Position numbers and translations under genes: made by a program. From Candidatus Pacearchaeota archaeon (GTDB lineage: Archaea > Nanobdellota > Nanobdellia > Pacearchaeales > GW2011-AR1), in assembly GCA_017609795.1 (NCBI GenBank), contig JAFCDH010000046.1, positions 1-6,169 of the forward strand: a DNA stretch of 6,169 bases, written 5' to 3'. Positions 3,689 through 6,169 of the stretch are shown piece by piece. The first letter of the stretch is position 1; each line of letters opens with the position of its first letter. The notes under the pieces are model-generated. The model did no database searches, had not been told where the DNA came from, and saw only the letters and a program-made list of their open reading frames with translations.

Positions 3689-5613
3689 TAAAAAATAATA
3701 AAGCGCACTCACCCTTTGACTTTGTTATTAGGAATAATAGATTGTTAAAGTCAAAGCGTTCACAAGTAACTATATTTATAATCTTAGCAATTGTAATTGT
3801 TGCAAGTATTGGAGTGTTTTTTGCATTTAGAACAGGATTATTTCAGACAAGTGTTCCTCAGGAATTAGAGCCTGTTTATAATTATTATTTAAGCTGTGTT
3901 GAAAATGAAATGATGAATGGAGTTTTTATTTTAGAACAACAAGCAGGATATATTGAAACTCCTGAATTTTCTCCTGGAACTGATTATATGCCTTTTTCAT
4001 CTCATTTAGATTTTTTAGGTCTTGGAGTTCCTTATTGGTATTATGTTTCTGGCAATGGTATTTCTAATGAACAAATTCCAAGTGAGGCTAAAATGCAAGA
4101 ACAATTAAATGATTATGTGGAAGAAAGAGTTAATTTATGTGATTTTTCTCAGTTTGAACAGCAAGGTTTTGAGGTTGAGGTTGGAAAAAGTAATGTAGAT
4201 AGTTCTATTAAAGGAAGTTCTGTTTCTGTTAATGTTGAGCAAAACTTAAATATTAATTATGGAGATGTTAGCTGGAGAGGAACAAGTCATTCTGTTTCTG
4301 CAGATTCTAATTTAGGTAAATTTTATGATTTAGCTAAAAAGATTTATAAAAAAAATAAAGAAGATATGTTTTTGGAAAATTATGGTGTTGATATCTTGAG
4401 ATTATACGCTCCTGTTGATGGAAGTGAGATTGGATGTAGCCCTAAGATTTGGAGTGTTGATAATGTTAGGGCAGGATTAATAAATGCTTTAGAAGCTAAT
4501 ATTCCTGCAATCAAAGTTCAAGGGGATTATTATAATTTAAGGTCTCCTGATGACAAATATTTTGTTCAAGATATTGGAAGAGATGTTGATGTGAATGTTA
4601 ATTTTATGTATTTAGCAGAATTTCCTATGAAAATGGAAGTTTGGCCTTCTGAAGATGGAGTTTTAATGGCTGAGCCAATTGGATTGCAAGAAGGCATGGG
4701 CATGTTAGGCTTTTGTTATGTTCCTTATCATTTTGTTTATGATTTTGCATATCCGGTTATGATTCAGTTATATTCTGGTAGTGAGATGTTTCAGTTTCCA
4801 GTAGTTGTTTTAATTGATAAAAATAATCCTCGTGAAGCTTTAGATGCTCAGGGATTACCAGATGTTATTCCTGAACTATGTGAAAAGAAAAATACTGAGT
4901 TAACAGTTTCTACTTATAATACTAAATTAAATCCTATTGAAGCAAATATTAAGTTTAAGTGTTTTGATACTGTTTGTGATATTGGAAAAACTTTAGTTAA
5001 AGGAGGAGATGCTGTTTTAAGTGCTAATTTTCCTCAGTGTGTTAATGGTTATGTTTTAGCAAGTGCAGAAGGATATAAAACTGAAAAACATTTGATTTCA
5101 ACTATTAATCCTGGAAATGCTATGATTGTTTTAGATAAAAAATATAAATTAGATTTAGAGATTCGAAAAGCAGGAGGTTCTTTGGCTAAGGATTATGCAG
5201 TTGTTACATTTAATAAAGAAGGAGAGATAAAAACAGTTGCTTATCCTGAGATGAATGAAATTGAATTAACAGAAGGACAGTATGAAATTAAGGTTTATGT
5301 TTATTCTGATTCTAATATTAATTTAAGAGGAAGTTCAACTCATAAATGTGTTGATATTCCTAAGACAGGAGTTTTAGGTATTTTTGGAATGACTGAAGAA
5401 AAATGTTTTGATTTAGAAGTTCCTGATCAGATTATAAGTTTTGCTGTTTCTGGGGGAGGAACTCAGAATTATTATATTGCTGAATCTGAACTTGAAAATT
5501 CAAATAAATTGATTATAAATACAGAGTCATTTACAAAACCAACAAAAATTGAAGATTTGCAAATTAATTATAATAATGTTGATACAAGGGGGTTAGATAT
5601 TGTGTTTGAGTGA
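3682..5613 (+). CDS. Exported, membrane-anchored protein with type IV pilin-like N-terminus
   Basis: This 643-residue protein is probably anchored in the membrane with its bulk outside. Residues 21-50 hold Lys-Ser-Lys-Arg-Ser-Gln-Val-Thr-Ile-Phe-Ile followed by a single hydrophobic helix (29-49). A basic stretch, a small residue, then Gln and the helix resembles the class III (prepilin) signal of archaeal pilins; cleavage before Gln28 is inferred. The outside part has ten cysteines (72, 153, 252, 345, 400, 427, 432, 453, 556, 575), an even number that would allow disulfides. Residues 65-160 (Ser-Cys-Val-Glu-Asn-Glu, Gln-Gln-Ala-Gly-Tyr-Ile-Glu, Pro-Tyr-Trp-Tyr-Tyr-Val-Ser-Gly) recall a conserved unnamed DPANN protein. 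Residues 405-550 look like beta-sandwich repeats of the PEGA/carboxypeptidase-regulatory kind. A TATA box supports the ATG; a TTG at 3742 would give a shorter leader. Function unknown. Confidence 0.88.
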   Translation: MLIKNNKAHSPFDFVIRNNRLLKSKRSQVTIFIILAIVIVASIGVFFAFRTGLFQTSVPQELEPVYNYYLSCVENEMMNGVFILEQQAGYIETPEFSPGTDYMPFSSHLDFLGLGVPYWYYVSGNGISNEQIPSEAKMQEQLNDYVEERVNLCDFSQFEQQGFEVEVGKSNVDSSIKGSSVSVNVEQNLNINYGDVSWRGTSHSVSADSNLGKFYDLAKKIYKKNKEDMFLENYGVDILRLYAPVDGSEIGCSPKIWSVDNVRAGLINALEANIPAIKVQGDYYNLRSPDDKYFVQDIGRDVDVNVNFMYLAEFPMKMEVWPSEDGVLMAEPIGLQEGMGMLGFCYVPYHFVYDFAYPVMIQLYSGSEMFQFPVVVLIDKNNPREALDAQGLPDVIPELCEKKNTELTVSTYNTKLNPIEANIKFKCFDTVCDIGKTLVKGGDAVLSANFPQCVNGYVLASAEGYKTEKHLISTINPGNAMIVLDKKYKLDLEIRKAGGSLAKDYAVVTFNKEGEIKTVAYPEMNEIELTEGQYEIKVYVYSDSNINLRGSSTHKCVDIPKTGVLGIFGMTEEKCFDLEVPDQIISFAVSGGGTQNYYIAESELENSNKLIINTESFTKPTKIEDLQINYNNVDTRGLDIVFE

Positions 5614-5718
5614 TAAAAATACTGGAATTTGATAAGCATAGGACAAGATGTTCTACTGAGCTAAAGAGATTATCTTCAAAGCTTGATTGAGCTTGTAAGA
5701 TTTAAGAAAAAAAATAAA
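5614..5718. other. Intergenic gap with tRNA-like and shared leader sequence
   Basis: These 105 bases separate two exported-protein genes. They hold TACTGGAAT (5620-5628), also found at 3590; a segment (5653-5664) that on the minus strand reads TTTAGCTCAGTAGAA and resembles a tRNA D-arm; AAGCT/AGCTT arms (5679-5683, 5690-5694); and the block shared with the NDK upstream region. No convincing TATA box stands about 26 nt before the ATG at 5719, so the downstream gene may be read from the promoter at 3653. Confidence 0.5.
5667..5718 (+). repeat. Upstream block shared with NDK (copy 2)
   Basis: AGATTATCT (5667-5675), CTTGATTGAGCTT (5682-5694), GTAAGAT and an A-rich run lead up to the ATG at 5719. 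The same order precedes the NDK start on the minus strand. Here the 13-mer lies inside the small inverted repeat AAGCT-TGATTG-AGCTT, which the NDK copy lacks. Confidence 0.5.
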
Positions 5719-6169
5719 ATGAAAAATAAAAATATTAAAATTGGAATATTTATGTTAGTATTTATAATTGCAGGTATTAGTCTAATTTCTGCTCAATTTT
5801 CAGGCGGAGATGTTCCTTCAACATTTATGGGTGGAACATATCGGGTTTATGGAAGTTCTGTAAATCCTCAGTTTAATCAGCCAGGGTTTAATTTAGGTTC
5901 TGCGATAAATCCAAGAAATTATTGGGGAAACTTTAATAGAGAAGATTGCAGAGAAAGACAAGATGTTATTTTGACAATTCCTCCTGGAGGATGTAGTCCT
6001 GCAGTTGTTAGAAGTGATTTATTAGAAGAGCAAAATGTCCCTGTTTTTTGTAAGGTTTCAAGTATTCAAGTTAATCCTTTGATTGATATAACAAAAATAA
6101 GAAGTATAAGATTTAAAGGAGAATATCCTCCTGGTGTTTCTGGTGTTTCTTATTATCCAGCAAGAGCTG
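5719..6169 (+). CDS. Sec-exported DPANN surface protein, 3' end outside window
   Basis: The first 150 residues of a protein that continues beyond the window are visible. Residues 1-25 form a classical Sec signal peptide: Lys-rich start, hydrophobic core Ile-Phe-Met-Leu-Val-Phe-Ile-Ile-Ala, and a probable cleavage after Ile-Ser-Ala25 before Gln26. The mature part is Gly/Asn/Pro-rich (30-70), then has Cys77, Cys92 and Cys111 and the block Pro-Gly-Gly-Cys-Ser-Pro-Ala-Val-Val-Arg-Ser-Asp-Leu-Leu-Glu-Glu-Gln-Asn-Val-Pro-Val-Phe-Cys (89-111), followed by Asn-Pro-Leu-Ile-Asp-Ile. I recall this block from large unnamed secreted proteins of Woesearchaeota and Pacearchaeota; no function is known to me. 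It follows the pilin-like gene by 105 nt on the same strand and is probably its partner. The ATG fits the signal peptide; no Shine-Dalgarno sequence is present. Confidence 0.85.
   Translation, partial: MKNKNIKIGIFMLVFIIAGISLISAQFSGGDVPSTFMGGTYRVYGSSVNPQFNQPGFNLGSAINPRNYWGNFNREDCRERQDVILTIPPGGCSPAVVRSDLLEEQNVPVFCKVSSIQVNPLIDITKIRSIRFKGEYPPGVSGVSYYPARA

Noticed and set aside
3742..3744. TTG as the start of the 643-residue protein
   Set aside because: It would give a shorter, more usual leader, but the TATA box at 3653-3660 is correctly spaced for the ATG at 3682 and no ribosome site precedes the TTG.
1..6169. CRISPR array, insertion sequence, phage genes or replication origin
   Set aside because: No regularly spaced repeats, transposase, integrase or origin-like repeat clusters are visible on either strand.

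Overview
The window looks like a piece of a small, AT-rich DPANN-type archaeal genome; Pacearchaeota or Woesearchaeota is my best guess. This rests on archaeal gene content (an A-B type GINS subunit, ribosomal proteins eS1 and eL42), tRNA genes without encoded CCA, TATA boxes about 26 nt upstream of start codons (leaderless mRNAs), and two exported proteins of a type I recall only from DPANN genomes. The lineage is inference; the archaeal assignment is solid.

Layout. At 1-564 (+) lies a GINS replication subunit. It converges, with one base between stop codons, on a minus-strand block that reads right to left: eL42 (2747-2439), eS1 (2392-1616), nucleoside-diphosphate kinase (1495-950), tRNA-Thr(UGU) (902-829) and a three-helix SemiSWEET/PQ-loop membrane protein (817-566). 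From 2813 onward everything reads on the plus strand: an aberrant tRNA-Val(GAC), an unrecognised 142-residue protein, a 45-codon ribbon-helix-helix-like gene with its own promoter and an upstream perfect palindrome, a doubtful 39-residue overlapping ORF, a 643-residue membrane-anchored protein with a type IV pilin-like N-terminus, and the first 150 residues of a Sec-exported protein that runs off the window.

How the genes work together. The minus block is translation and nucleotide housekeeping. The right third is an accessory or envelope region: a small putative DNA-binding protein followed by two exported, cysteine-containing proteins that probably act outside the cell together. No CRISPR array, insertion sequence or phage gene is visible.

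The points most worth a second look are the tRNA-Val with C33 and a rebuilt D-stem, the 19-bp palindrome upstream of the ribbon-helix-helix-like gene, an upstream sequence block shared by the NDK gene and the last exported-protein gene, and the exported-protein pair itself.
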